DNA of 64,000 nucleotides. Origin: Xiphydria camelus. Taxonomy: Eukaryota; Arthropoda; Insecta; Hymenoptera; Xiphydriidae. The translations under genes and the position numbers were made by a program. The stretch spans positions 12,066,786-12,130,785 of the forward strand of contig OY783200.1 in NCBI GenBank assembly GCA_963678675.1, written 5' to 3'. Below, in pieces: positions 31,383 to 42,799 of the stretch (position 1 is its first letter; each line of letters starts with the position of its first letter). Under the pieces are notes generated by a model. It searched no databases and was not told the origin of the DNA. It saw only the letters and a list, made by a program, of their open reading frames with translations.

Positions 31383-34248
31383 TTAAGGAATGGAATTCAA
31401 GGAACTTATAAGTTTATTGACGCAAGTATAATTATTTGTATTTTCTTCGTTTACTTTATATACGCGTGTCTGCAAAAATGTCCACACGTGCTTCGATTCA
31501 GCTGGATAACGAGCGTTTAATGCGTAGTAACTTTTGAAACACGCATCGATGGCCTTCATGGAAGATGGAAGAGTGTACGTAACATCTTCAATTATCAGTA
31601 AAGAACTTACAATTCCATCCAAAGTTCCCACAATCACTGGCAGGGGTTGATTGCTTTCTCCGAATTCCTGGAGCCTGTTTCTTCTTCTTTCTATTTCCAG
31701 CTGTAAGTCCTCTATTTTCTATGACGAAAAAATTACATTTTAAGCGACAAAACAGAATCAAAATTGTGTTCGGAATGAATGCAGAGTAATTATTAAAAAA
31801 TCGACATTTTAACGTTGTAACTTTACCTCTATGTGCAGCAGAAACCCCTTTTGTACCTCCAGTTTGGTAGGCTTGTAGTGCTTCCCAGCGCGTCCGGACT
31901 TTACAGTTACAGAGCCCAGGAGAAGAGGCAAGAGTAACAGTGCTGCTAAATTCTCCTCTTCTGTAAGTTTAGCCTTGTGCTTTTCGAGGAAGTCTTTGAC
32001 CTGTCTGTCTTTACAACTTTTCCCGACGTTGATGATCTTCGGAGCTATTTTCGGCCACTCGGAAAAAAAATCTACCGCATCCGGATGTAAAAACTTGAAA
32101 TCAATGTCAATCTGAAAAAAATAGAACTTACAAACTGCCTATGCACCTTATTATCTAGGAATTCGGAAACAGATATCAATATGAAGAAAGAATGAAAATT
32201 CGCATATGAGACGTATATGAAGAGAAGCAAGTGCTTTCCAATAACTGTTATAATACTGAAAATTAATAATGATACATACCAGTACATGTCCATTAGGGTT
32301 TCGCAAGCATCGCCACGTCTGCATGTATGTTGTAATCGTGGTAGTCGTGTTAGAGTTCTGTAGCCTGACTCTTGAAGTTGTCTTCCACTTCTCCAAAACT
32401 TCCTGCTCTGGCTCGATATTGTGCTTTAACCAAGCTGTAGCACTTTCAACATCCTCGTCAACTTCAACTGCTTCTGTAAGATTATTAATCCATAAGATTT
32501 TGACAAATAAAAGTTACTCGCTGTAGCCTACCGTTCCATCAAAGAAATGAGCAAAAAATACCTTCGACTGATGAGACCGATGAATCCGGTTCCGACAAAA
32601 TTCCTATTCTACGTAACAATCGACGTTTGTTGAGATACTTGTTCCACAAAATTCCCCCAGCAGATTTGGGGCCTTCCGGGAGTCTTTGATATGGAACGTA
32701 AAACGTACGTTCCTTTTCTCCCGGAAATATATCAACAATCTCCTCCGCCTACCGTGTAAAAGTCGACTCTGGTATTCTGTACATAAAAATAGAACATTAA
32801 AGATATAAAATGTAAAAAATTTATCCGTATATTTACCTATACCACGCCACATTTCAGAATTTACCCATACCTAGTATCGGGATCGTCTGCGATTGCGTGC
32901 CCTATCAAAGTAGCAGCTAGTTTTGAATAATCCACCTTTTTAAATTTTTCGAAACAGGAAAGGACCTCTTTCCCATACTGAGATGTCGATAATATCTCTT
33001 CGACAGTGTCAGCTTTTGAGAATTTCTTTTTGCGGGATTTGGAAGAACTTTGCCCTTGTTATGAAAAATTGATACATTTATATATCAAACAATTGCGTAC
33101 ATGTTACTTTGTTTTTCATATTACAGTTTCACTTACGTGCTTCTTCGATTTCGCTTTGACGATTGGTTCGATCTGAAATTCCCGTTGCTTCAATCCTGTC
33201 TTTTTCAATAAATTCTTTGTAATGGTTGCAAAATTTGAATCGTAATCCAACTTGAGGGATCAAATCTTTAATCATTTCATTGTTGAGGGACTTGAATACC
33301 TCTTCGTCAACAAAGTGTCCTAAGAAACGTGTATGGTTGTAAAATTCTAATTGTGACAGCAAACAAAATGCTACATGACAGTCGGACCGTGCAGGAACAA
33401 AATATTACATGATGGTTCGCAGGCCCGACGGTTGGGCAACAAAAATATGCAATACGGCCCGCCCATTGAGCAGACACTCCTTAATAAATATTTATATGTT
33501 CGTATTCAAACGAAAATTTATTAACAGTCAATAAATCCTTTTCTGTGTACTACAGGAATGCCAATTTTTCAATCGGTGCAAAAATTTACAAAAAGTTTCT
33601 ACAAAGATTTCTTAGGTTTACAAAGACGCAGAAATTTTGATCGAGGATTATAACCATTTATTGAAAATTTCCTACCATGAGTAAATTAAATGCAGTTAAA
33701 TTTTATTTTACGGTGTTGATATGTGCAAAGAAATATTGGATAAATTTACGTAAGACACAAACGTTTTTTCTCAAACGCTGATGAACGTACTATACGTTTT
33801 TTTGAAATCTTAGCAATCGTATAGCATACGTTTCTCAAAATTGTAAATAAAAATGTTTCTTTAACATATGGTTCACAATTTTTTACTTGCACTATATGTT
33901 TTTGAAAGTTTCAAAGAAAACGTTTCTCAAACGTATGCTTTAAAACTTTTTACGCATACTATACGTTCATCAAACTTAAAAACAGATTCTTGTACGTTAG
34001 CTTCATAATTATTTCACCTATGTACGTCCTTAAGGCGTTGGAAATGTTTAATGTACATGAAATGGTTGAAAACGAAAATTCTACACAAGAAAAAAATTCT
34101 AACCTTAATTGAAGTACACAGTTTCATTTTTAACTAGATAGACATCATTTATGTTAAAATCAACAGGCTGTAAATACTTACGTTCAAACGTCTCCTGAAG
34201 GGTCGATAGCCCCCACTCCGTTAGAATATCACTCACGAAATTGCACAT
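31383..34248 (-). CDS. SAM-domain partner gene of the Tnp2-like element, seven exons
   Basis: Exons I traced, 5' to 3': 34182-34248, 33137-33319, 33054-32871, 32748-32562, 32473-32280, 32111-31827 and 31720-31383, with GT-AG boundaries. Exons 1-2 join across a split codon to give a SAM-like fold: ILTEWGLSTLQETFE, then FKSLNNEMIKDLIPQVGLRF. Later exons give VEEILSTSQYGKEVLSCFEK, IVDIFPGEKERTFYVPYQRL, NKYLNKRRLL, FLHPDAVDFFSEWPKIAP, LLLLPLLLGS and LPVIVGTLDGIVSSLLIIED. Proteins of this plan accompany the same transposase in other genomes, as far as I recall. All junctions keep frame except exons 3 to 4, where phases disagree, so there is a small extra exon or an indel. Function unknown; a DNA- or transposase-binding accessory is plausible. 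Confidence 0.75.
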
Positions 34249-34298
34249 AATCACATTCAACCACTGATCTCTATATATAACTGGATTGACGACTCCCA

Positions 34299-34585
34299 AC
34301 AAGTGTCTTTAGCTCCCTAGAAACTCGGTGCCCAGCGTTGTTGTCAAGTTTACGTCTTTCATTACAATTTCAGCCCACGCAGAGGTGGGGCTTCTATGAG
34401 TAGTTCCCGCGTAGAAAGTTACTTACACAAGTGGTGCTGTGTAAATGTAACTTTGCCAAATGTAACTTTCTACACGGGTACTACTCATAGAAGCCTCCCC
34501 TCTGTGTGAACTAAAATTGTAATGAAAGACGTAAACTTGGCAACAGTGCTAGGCACCGAGTTTCTAGGTAGCTAAAGACGCTTGT
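34299..34585. mobile_element. Mutator-type MITE with 9-bp duplication (287 bp)
   Basis: Long inverted arms of about 130 bp starting ACAAGTGTCTTTAGC. The flanking 9-mers CGACTCCCA (34290-34298) and CAACTCCCA (34586-34594) differ at one base. Long TIRs and a 9-bp duplication are typical of MULE-derived elements. It lies upstream of the SAM-domain gene. Confidence 0.72.
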
Positions 34586-35674
34586 CAACTCCCATCCCAC
34601 AACTATGGGAAGCGCCATCTATTATGCCGCCTGTATTAAAGTAGAAGGAAGTGCGCATGTGCAAAACTATGGTATAGCTAGGTTGGGTAAGGGTTAGGTT
34701 GGAAAAAGAACACTGAACGCGTCATAAGAATAATGATAAGAAACATGACTCAACTTTCACGAGCCCTTCCACAACTTTTCTAATTCAGACCTTAAAACGC
34801 ACTTACTCCCCTCTTCAGTTTTCAGCGCGACAGCAGCTGAACAGTAATGGTAACTTTTTAAACTGTACGTAATCTACTACTTTATGTAATAAGCGCGACT
34901 CTCTGTGAGTTGTCCTCTTAACACAAGCAAAACAGTAGTTATAACTAATTTTGACATGTTACAATAATACATCTGAACTGTAGGATTTACTTCAAAAACT
35001 TGTCCTGTTTACTTTTTTCTGTTAACATTTTTCACCTGTAACTTTTACTTTGCTTTAAATGTTGCGTATACTGCTTCACATGTTACATTTACAGTGAAAT
35101 ATTTACTCCAATTGACAAGTTACGTATACGCCCGTAGCAGTAACCGGTACTTTAAATTGCAGTTACAAATACATTCTCAGAAGTTCTTGTAACAGCAAAA
35201 TTTTTACTGATGCACGAAAGTACACGGTACATTAATATTTTTCTCCGTGTATATATTTGAAGAGTCTTCTCAAATTTTTTTATTATCATACATAAGATAT
35301 TCTTCATGTTTCAAGAAATTTACGGAGACGCCTCGAGTGTGCACTTTCTGTGTGGCGGGCAAGATGCAGGTCGCAGTTTTCATCTGAAACAAAAAACCGA
35401 AAGAAATTTTTAATTTTCAATAGTGTAATTCCTAGGTGAACCAAGAAAATTCAACAAAAAGTGAAAAATTCAACAATTTTTCGCAGATTAAAAAAAAATG
35501 CATTAAAAAAAAAAATTCACTTTAGATCGTTTAAAAACCGGGTTAATATTAACTTTCTTAAGGTATTTTAGGTTCACCTAGAAGAGAATTTAATCCCGAA
35601 TACAACGCATTTTAACTCGTTTCGATAGAACGTTTACTTTTTTTCTTATCTTGCCCGCCAATTTGAAAAAATCA

Positions 35675-37194
35675 TTAAAATGGAAATCCTCCAGCGATGA
35701 AAGCAGCAGTCTCAACTATTTTAATCCCCGAATGAAGGTGTTTGGGCGTCATGCGCCATACGGTTGAATTAAATGACTCGTTAGCATTCTGCGTGTGTCC
35801 ACCCAAGCACCTTGTTAATAAATCGTCCTTTGATAATTCCTCGTATATAGGACGAATATGTTTTTCAATATCGTCGTCAATTAGGCGCGGTGGATGTTTA
35901 AAATCAGCCAAAGTATTTTTTGCTTCTGCTTTGCGCTATTCACACCAGCTTTCGGCGCCTTCGGGGCAGTTGTCGTGGCGAGGCAATTTATCTGTAGAGC
36001 AATAATGATCAAGTGTCGCCATTATTGCACTTCTCATACCTTCTACAGAGTTTAAATTTCTTCGAATCGCGAGACCGTAATATATATTGTTAGTTTCTTT
36101 ATTACAGTCTCTGTGAGCCGCTTTCTTCCACCGAGTTTCTGTTCTTTTCTCTTGTTGCGGAGACGAGTACCCATGCGCTTTTGTACGTGTTCCACGCACT
36201 CGTTTTTAGTCACTGTACACTTGTCGCCGTATGGATTATTCTTCACGATGCCAAGAAATGTTTTGGAGTCGCCGTCGCCAATATAATTGCTATACATTAC
36301 TCCAAATTTCTCGATGGATCTTGAGAAAATTTCGGTGATCGAATCAACTTCCATCTTTCCGGCGGAGTCTGCGTGATTCGAAGAACAACTTTCTTTATGG
36401 GTTTCATACCATTCTTCATACTCGTCGTCGTTCAACGTATTTTTCTTGAGAGTACAGGTATGACAATATCCGCTTTTAACATCGAGATCAATCACTTTGC
36501 CACTGTAGTAGCCAATAAGTGTAGTTACACCGTACAGAGAAGTGAATCCACGTTTCTTCCACGATCCATCGCCCGAAACTTTCAAATGGTCAGCTGGTCT
36601 TTCATTTTGCACATTTAGTTGTTTTTCCTCTTCGACAGCACTTTTGCACGCACTTTCAAACATCGTTTCCGATGCTGTATACAGATGTTCCACGATTTTG
36701 TCATACGTCGAGTTTGCTAAGCCTATGCCTTGAGATAAATCCAGAAGACCACAAAAAATGTTTATGCCTTCTCGTGCGACACCCAAAAGCCTCATGACGA
36801 ACACAATTCTTCTGTTGATTTCGTAGCCGGTGTGAATCAACGGTCCGGATTGGATTTCTCGTTTACCGCAGCGACACGACAAAATAATTTTAAATCCTAA
36901 ACCTCGATGGTTGCTTTCGGCGAACGTTATTCTTTGCTTACACAAATTGCAAATAACTAACTCCGAAATTGCTAAAAACACAGACACAAACTCGATTATG
37001 CGGTAACAATGAGACGGATAAACTATAACGCCGTCCGTAGTCGCCGATGCCAATTTCTGCTCACTGCGGCTAGTATTAGCTTCTCCATCGTCCGATGAAG
37101 AAACATTCAAAAATTGATTGCCGTGGAATTTGCGCTTCCGTGGCCTTCCACTACGCTCACTCGCAGATTTGCTCGTTTTCGGATAGGTCTCCAT
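35675..37194 (-). pseudogene. Kolobok/Mutator-like transposase 1, broken
   Basis: From ATG at 37194: a Cys pair (ICNLCKQRI), CRCGK, then the transposase core VSGDGSWKKRGFTSLYGV, GKVIDLDVKSGYCHTC, YIGDGDSKTF, ECVEHVQKRMGTRLR, YYGLAIRRN, CPEGAESWCE and LGGHTQNANESFNSTVW. These blocks define the family labelled Mutator-like transposase; Asp in GDGSW, Asp in GDGDS and Glu in NESFN are the probable DDE triad (inference). A frameshift near 36090 and a TAG at 35936-35938 (probably a former Trp) interrupt it. The 3' end is close to the guest element ending at 35249. Confidence 0.88.
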
Positions 37195-37334
37195 ATTTTT
37201 AAGATGCTCACGTACTGAGAGACAAATTAAAACTGAACCGTGTAAAGCAAAATGTAGCTCTGTTCGAGCCGACGCACAGTGGGACGAAATCCCGAAAAGC
37301 TGGCCAAAACTCGAAAACGTGTATAATCGAGGTG

Positions 37335-37790
37335 AAATTGAGTACTTGGAGGTTTTTGGGGTCGCTGATTACGAATCTAAAGTCAAAATTTCGAAAAACA
37401 ATATGGCGGATCCAATATGACGCAAAGGTTCCTCAAAAATTGATCGAATCTGGGTGAAATTAAGTACTCGGGGGTTTTCGGGGTCGCTGATTACGAATCC
37501 AAAGTCGAAAGTTCGAAAAACAATATGGCGGATCCAATATGGCGGAAAGGTTGCTCAAAATTTGATCGAATCTGGGTGGAATTAAGTACTCAGGGGTTTT
37601 TGGGGTCGCTGATTACGAATCTAAAGTCAAAATTTCGAAAAACAATATGACGGATCCAATATGGCGGAAAAGTTCCTCAAAAATTGATCGAATCTGGGTG
37701 AAATTAAGTACTCGGGGTTTTTCGGGGTCGCTGATTACGAACCCAAAGTCAAAATTTCGAGAAACAATATGGTGGATCCAATAGATATAG
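37335..37790. repeat. Tandem repeat, about four units of 121 bp, left Transib subterminal array
   Basis: GGGGTCGCTGATTACGAA recurs at about 37357, 37480, 37601 and 37723, each followed by CAATATGGCGGATCCAATAT and a GAATCTGGGTG block. Confidence 0.88.
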
Positions 37791-38138
37791 TTCCAAAAAG
37801 TCTGTAACACATGGATAACTTTTGGTTTTTTATTTCGCAAAAAAATTATTTCAGATGACATTTTATGCTTAAAGGCTAACTAATGTTACATATCTTAAAT
37901 GTGAAGTATACAACTATATGTAAATATACAGGGTGCACAGAAAGTTTAAAATAGTAATATTATTCTAAAACTACACATTTTTGAAATTGGCTTTTCTGTA
38001 TAGGTCGAATGAAAGAGCAGAAAAATGGAAGCAAAAAAGGCTAATAGCATTGTGTTGCACAAGGTACTGGTGCATTGTACATTGAGTTTAAAATTTGACA
38101 TTTTTTTTTCGATTTTTAGCAGTTAATTAAGTACATAT

Positions 38139-40368
38139 TTAGTACTCTTCATCAGAGGAAGAATAGTCAGCTGCGCAATCATTTGATTCCTCACTTAGTC
38201 CAACACTTGGCGCCTTTAATATTCGGACTGTTTCAGGTAGCAACGATGTTAATGGTTTGCAAGGTAATTTACGCAAACTAGAAATATATGGGTCGGATGT
38301 TAAAAGCAATCGTAAAAAATGTCTTCCATAGTTTTTTGTCGAGAAGATTTTCTTGCAAAATCTCTTCTATATTTTTTTATATACTTATTAGTAGATTCTT
38401 GTGCGTCTTCGGACATTTGCCCTATAGGTAAGATGGCAGACTCTATTATTTGTGCGCCATGTATTAGAATTTTATGCACGGAAGTTGGCATGTAGAACCA
38501 CGGATATAGCTCTACCAAGTTGCGAGCGGTTTGTAAGGCATAATCTTTAAATTTTATTATATCAATTTCATAACCACTTGAAAGTACTTGCAGTATGACA
38601 TGACAACGTTTGATCAAATCTATATTTACCCCCGTTATAGAAGCAGAAGTGGTTGCGTTTTCGAAAAATCGTCGAGCGGTGTTCCCGTCATTGGAACTAC
38701 CAAATCCAGGCTTAGCTTGATCGACTATCAAACCCAATTGTATCCGAAAACCTTTTTGTATAGTTGCTTTTCGGATTTGTACATTTTCTTTATCTGATGT
38801 ATCACGCGCTTGCCACTTCTTAATTTCAAGTTTATACCCTATATGCAAACAACATTCAAAGAATCGGATCCATGCATGTAAAGTTGACAACCCAAACTGT
38901 AAATGATCTTCAGTAACTTCCTTTGCTAGCATCGCATCGATGTTATTAAAATCTTTTGAAGTTGCTTTACATAAATAGCAACGTTGAGTAGATGGATTAT
39001 TCGTGATTGCGTTACAAACCTTACCATCTATCATGGTGAAAGCAAGTGTGAATGAGACGCTTATGTCTTTTCCGTTTAAAACGCTTTCGTACGGGACCAG
39101 ATTACTTTCTTGCTGTCTAATATAATCCATTTCGCTAACGGTCTTTTCGGTGCTTTCGTGAATAAATTGAATCCTGATTGGTCTGCAAAACCGAGGAGAT
39201 GACGGCCTTGGATTTTTCCATACAATGAGTGTAGCGTTTGTTTTTTCGTCGGCTGATATAAGCTGCAGTGGAACGAGTGAAGTGAAAAAAATGTTTGCAT
39301 CGGACTTGCTTCCATCATCGTCGGTAAATTTTTGCTTAAATGTACTTTGGCCAGAAGTGCCATCGCAACCCCATTTACAAATTAATTTCATATTTCGAAT
39401 GCTTCCCCTGGATAAACTGTTAATAACCTCCCTTTGAGTTAGCAATATTCTTTCAGTCGTGTGATGTAGTAAACTCTGTAAGTTTACTTCAGCACTCGAT
39501 TCAGTTACTCTAATATCTGATTTTAGTGGATAGCACTCAAGCTTCGCATGATATATTAAATTATATGGCGGAAATAAAGTACAATTATTTCCTCTGCTTG
39601 CAGTACGGAGTCCCAGATATTGCGATTTCGATAATTTTTGTTCGACAATAAGCGATAGAGCGGCATTAGCAGAAAGGGTGGTTTCCGAAATCGATTCTAA
39701 AGATTTTCTATAATTCTTAGCTCTTGATGGGCTTCCCTCTGTTACATCTCTAACGACTTTCGCAGCATCTACTTTTCCAGCTGCTCGAAGACTCATTTCA
39801 GTTGCATGTGATAATTCTTCAATACTTTTCGTTGCCCGCAAATCTTCGCTCTTCCTCCGTTTTGTACGGTCACTGGATTCTGCAAAACTTGAAGAAGGTC
39901 GACCCATTTTCCTCGGCGTCTTTGAAGCTTGTCCGGTTACTGCTTGATCTTCGAGCTGAACGAACCCATTCAGCCAGTTAGAAAACTTTTTGAGAAGTCT
40001 ATCTTCATGTCGCGAAACTAGCTTCCATTTTACGTTGAAGTCATGTACTAATCTGCATATGACAGACTTGATATTGATCGATAACGTGAAAGGGCGTTGC
40101 AGCTTATTACTCATAAACTTTTCCATTTCCTGGTATACTACGTCTGCATTATCGTTTAGGTGACTTTTTAATACACAGAAAATCTCTTTTCTGGATAAAC
40201 CGATTGTCTCAACACCATCGCCATCGTTGGCAGATTCTAAAATGAGAAAATATAATAATAATAATAATAACCATCATACTGTTTGGGCGCCGTGCGATCA
40301 ATGCTACATCTCCGCGGGATCGTAAATCCTGAAGACACTTGTTAGTGACATGGCTACTTACCAGACAT
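38139..40368 (-). pseudogene. Transib transposase (RAG1 core homologue), one frameshift
   Basis: Exon 1 40362-40368 (ATGTCTG then GTAAGT) and exon 2 from 40236; the split codon gives MSESANDGDG. About 700 residues. Recognisable blocks: KWGCDGTSGQSTFKQKF (first catalytic Asp region), FTSLVPLQL, WKNPRPSSPRFCRPIRIQF, FTMIDGKVCNA (second), CYLCKATSK (zinc pair), LSTLHAWIRFFECC, GSSNDGNTARRFF and SEDAQESTNKYIKKYRRDFA, where the Glu aligns by memory with RAG1 Glu962. The frame closes at TAA 38300-38302 (IFYDCF), but LLLTSDPYISSL continues in another frame to TAA at 38139-38141. A one-base loss in the A-run at 38314-38319 explains this. Nearly intact; removes about the last 55 residues. Confidence 0.9.
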
Positions 40369-41199
40369 ACCGCAAGGCGGATTTTAAGCTCTCGGCTGTT
40401 GATTAGACGTGTGATGAGGTAGATTAAACCGAGCGATTAGATCGAATAATTTGACACTAAACTCGCGATATTACTAATAATCAAGTTAAAGATGTACAGC
40501 GGTTTAAATGAATTAACCGTGGTAACGAGGTACAAGGGATCGATTACTTGATGGTAGCGTATGAAGTTCAGATGAAAACGAACTGTCTAATTGCAAGTTA
40601 GAGCGTTTGCACACTGAATACACTGAATACACTGTACACGCGGTGTCGCGTACCGAAGATTCAGTTGGTGGCCGCTTCGACGGTGACTGACTGTTCGGTT
40701 ACAATATTGTGTTGGTGGTGAGGTCGAAAAAGGAGGAGAGGGCATGTACAATTTTCTAAAGTTTATGATAGGAAAAAAACCGGAGACTCGAAAAAGAAAG
40801 TGTGTCTGCAAGACATCTGGCAACCAACTGTCTCCTGAGGGAAGCAGAGACCAAGGAGTAAAAGATTGTAAAACTTTCTCTGCATTTTCCTTGGGACCGG
40901 TCGGATTACGGTGTATGAGGTCCTGCTGCATGAGTTAGTTGACCGCCTAGATTACCGAAATATATCGTCCGCACTACAGATTGACCCTAGATTAACGAGG
41001 TATGTAGATTGCGGTGATACTCAGTGGTAAGGACCGATATTCAGAATTCCGACTACACAGTCACACAAAAAAAAGTGGGGTATACATTTGATGCGATATT
41101 GTATGTTATCCGTAGTTATTTTGCCTCCTGATCACGAATGAGGTATTAAAATTTGGCTATCACATCACATTTTTTTTAATCTGGAAAAACCAGCCCAAT

Positions 41200-41690
41200 G
41201 TCATGATTGTCAAAAAGTTAATGGACTTAAACCAAATTCGGTATAAAATTTTTTTTTGGGTCGCTGATCAGGAATCTGAAGTCGGGTTTCAAAAATTCAA
41301 GATGGCGGATCAAATATGGCGGACAAGATTTTCGAAAATTTTGAATTTTTGCAAATATAACTTCACATTCGTGATCAGCGACCCAAAAAAACCCTCTATA
41401 CCAAATATGGCTTGAATCTGTCGATTTTCGCGATTCCCGTCCGCCATATTTGATCCGCCATCTTGAATTTTTTAAATTTGTCTTCATATTTGTGATCAGC
41501 GAACTAAAAAACCTCCCTATACCAAATTTGGCATGAATCCGTCGATTTTCCAAAATCTCGTCCGCCATATTGGATCCGCCATCTTGAAATTTTGAAATCC
41601 AACTTCAAATTCGTGATCAGTGACCCAAAAAACCCCCTATACTGAATTTGGTTTAAGTCCATTAACTTTTTGAAAATCGTGATCTCTGAC
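41200..41690. repeat. Right Transib subterminal array, about 120-bp units
   Basis: GTGATCAGCGACCC-type motifs recur near 41371, 41492 and 41612 with CCGCCATATTTGATCCGCCA between them, inverted relative to the left array. The first unit (41230-41340) has the opposite orientation. Confidence 0.85.
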
Positions 41691-42430
41691 AGAAACATAT
41701 GCATTTTTTATAAAAACTTGCAACAATTGCAAGTGCGCAAATATGCGCAGCATTTTTTTGTTATTTTCATTAGATAATAGTTCAATCTACAATCTCCAAT
41801 AAGAATCGTTGCAGAATTCTGCGGAATATATAAACTTTTCGCTATGAGAATAAAATTTTCGATCGTAATTTCACCTTACTTTTCGTAAAAATAAGTTGTT
41901 CATAGATGTCACATTAATTATTCATATGCATTTTATAATACGTCATAACAATCTACAAACTTTCAACTCTCGAATCCATTTTGTAGATTTGAAATTGATC
42001 GAGTTTTACAAATTTGCGACCACTTGTAAGTAGATCGTGGCTAAATCGACTTCAAGCCGGCGCATCTTTCAACGACGAAGGTCACTTTTGAATTGATACA
42101 CACTATCTGGTAGAAGGTATTGTGCGCTCTCTCTCTCGGAATTCGATCCTCAGACTTCCTATGTAACTAAACAACCACTTGAAAACCCCGAAATAAAATC
42201 TTCATTTTTCGACTTTTGGCCAGCTTTTCGGGATTTCGTCCCACTGTGCGACGTTGCCAGCTCATATATACATAATAGATCGAGGGGCGGAGCACGCGCG
42301 CTCCGGGCGGTCCGGCCGCTCGGATACCTCCTCGACGCTTGCTCTCACTATTTCTTCTGTATCTCCGAAAATATTCCGAATTTTGTTCTGAAATTTTAGA
42401 GACACATTCTTGGATAGTTTAGGAAGAGAT

Positions 42431-42799
42431 TTAGGCAAAAAAAATTCGATTTTTTGAAGCCTCTAAAGCAGGCTCCCCCCTTAAGAGACAGTGAATGAAT
42501 GTTTTGTCCTGATGTAGATGGTACATTTTGATATTGCTCTGTGGAGAATTTTGAAGTCGAATTTTGACATTCTGTACCAGGGAAAATAGCTTCAGAGATT
42601 TGAATTTGTCAAAATAAGGTGAAAGTTGATCGGCTGGTTCTAATGTGGGTGGTAAATTTGAATCCTGCCTCCTAAGAGACATTCGTGCCAAATTTCGAAA
42701 TACAGTGTCCGGTAGATTGTCTTCGGCATCTGTGTCCCCCTCGCATTCAGAATCTATCGCCATGTTATCAATTATTATGTCATCATCCACGTACATCAA
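42431..42799 (-). pseudogene. First piece of a split reading frame, acidic N-terminus
   Basis: Starts MMYVDDDIIIDNMAID and runs through ECEGDTDAEDNLPD to FDKFK near 42612. There the continuing coding signal changes to another frame (SEAIFPGTEC, then STSGQNIHSLSLKK), which runs into the TTAA at 42481 and resumes at 28033. The acidic start, and the GGG-TTAA terminus at 43477-43483 upstream, are consistent with a piggyBac-type element, but no DDE core is seen. Confidence 0.5.

Larger units (their letters stand above)
28139..35249 (-). mobile_element. Two-gene Tnp2/CACTA-like transposon (7.1 kb)
   Basis: CACGGAGAAAAAT at the left and ATTTTTCTCCGTG at the right, TA outside each end (28137-28138, 35250-35251). 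Subterminal regions (28150-28560 and 34850-35220) are rich in GTAAC/GTTAC. Two minus-strand genes: a multi-exon SAM-domain gene (31383-34248) and a C2H2/Tnp2-like transposase (28976-31381). A small MITE lies in each flank. CAC ends fit the CMC group. Confidence 0.83.
37275..42248 (-). mobile_element. Transib (RAG1-like) element with CACAGTG termini (5.0 kb)
   Basis: Both ends begin with the heptamer CACAGTG and continue GGACGAAATCCCGAAAAGCT, identical for about 36 bases apart from one position. Flanked by perfect CGACG duplications (37270-37274, 42249-42253). A 5-bp GC-rich CGNCG duplication and a CACWRTG heptamer are diagnostic of Transib, whose transposase is related to RAG1. Arrays of units of about 120 bp lie inside both ends in opposite orientation. 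It lies just upstream of the start of Kolobok transposase 1. Confidence 0.95.
28034..42480 (-). mobile_element. Kolobok/Mutator-like TTAA element 1 with two nested guests (14.4 kb)
   Basis: GGGGGGAGCCTGCTTTAGAG at the left and its exact inverted copy at the right, TTAA on both sides (28030-28033, 42481-42484). Subtracting the Tnp2-like guest (28139-35249) and the Transib guest (37275-42248) leaves about 2.35 kb with one transposase gene. A TTAA duplication with this transposase type fits the Kolobok superfamily; many databases label the protein Mutator-like. The transposase is broken. Confidence 0.85.

Noticed and set aside
40587..40938. Frames on both strands between the Transib first exon and the right array
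   Set aside because: No domain, and the TGAATACACTGAATACAC runs show low complexity; no RAG2-like Kelch repeats could be seen.
41227..41704. Overlapping minus-strand frames beginning MADEILENRRIH and MHMFLSEITIF
   Set aside because: These are translations of the Transib subterminal 120-bp repeats.
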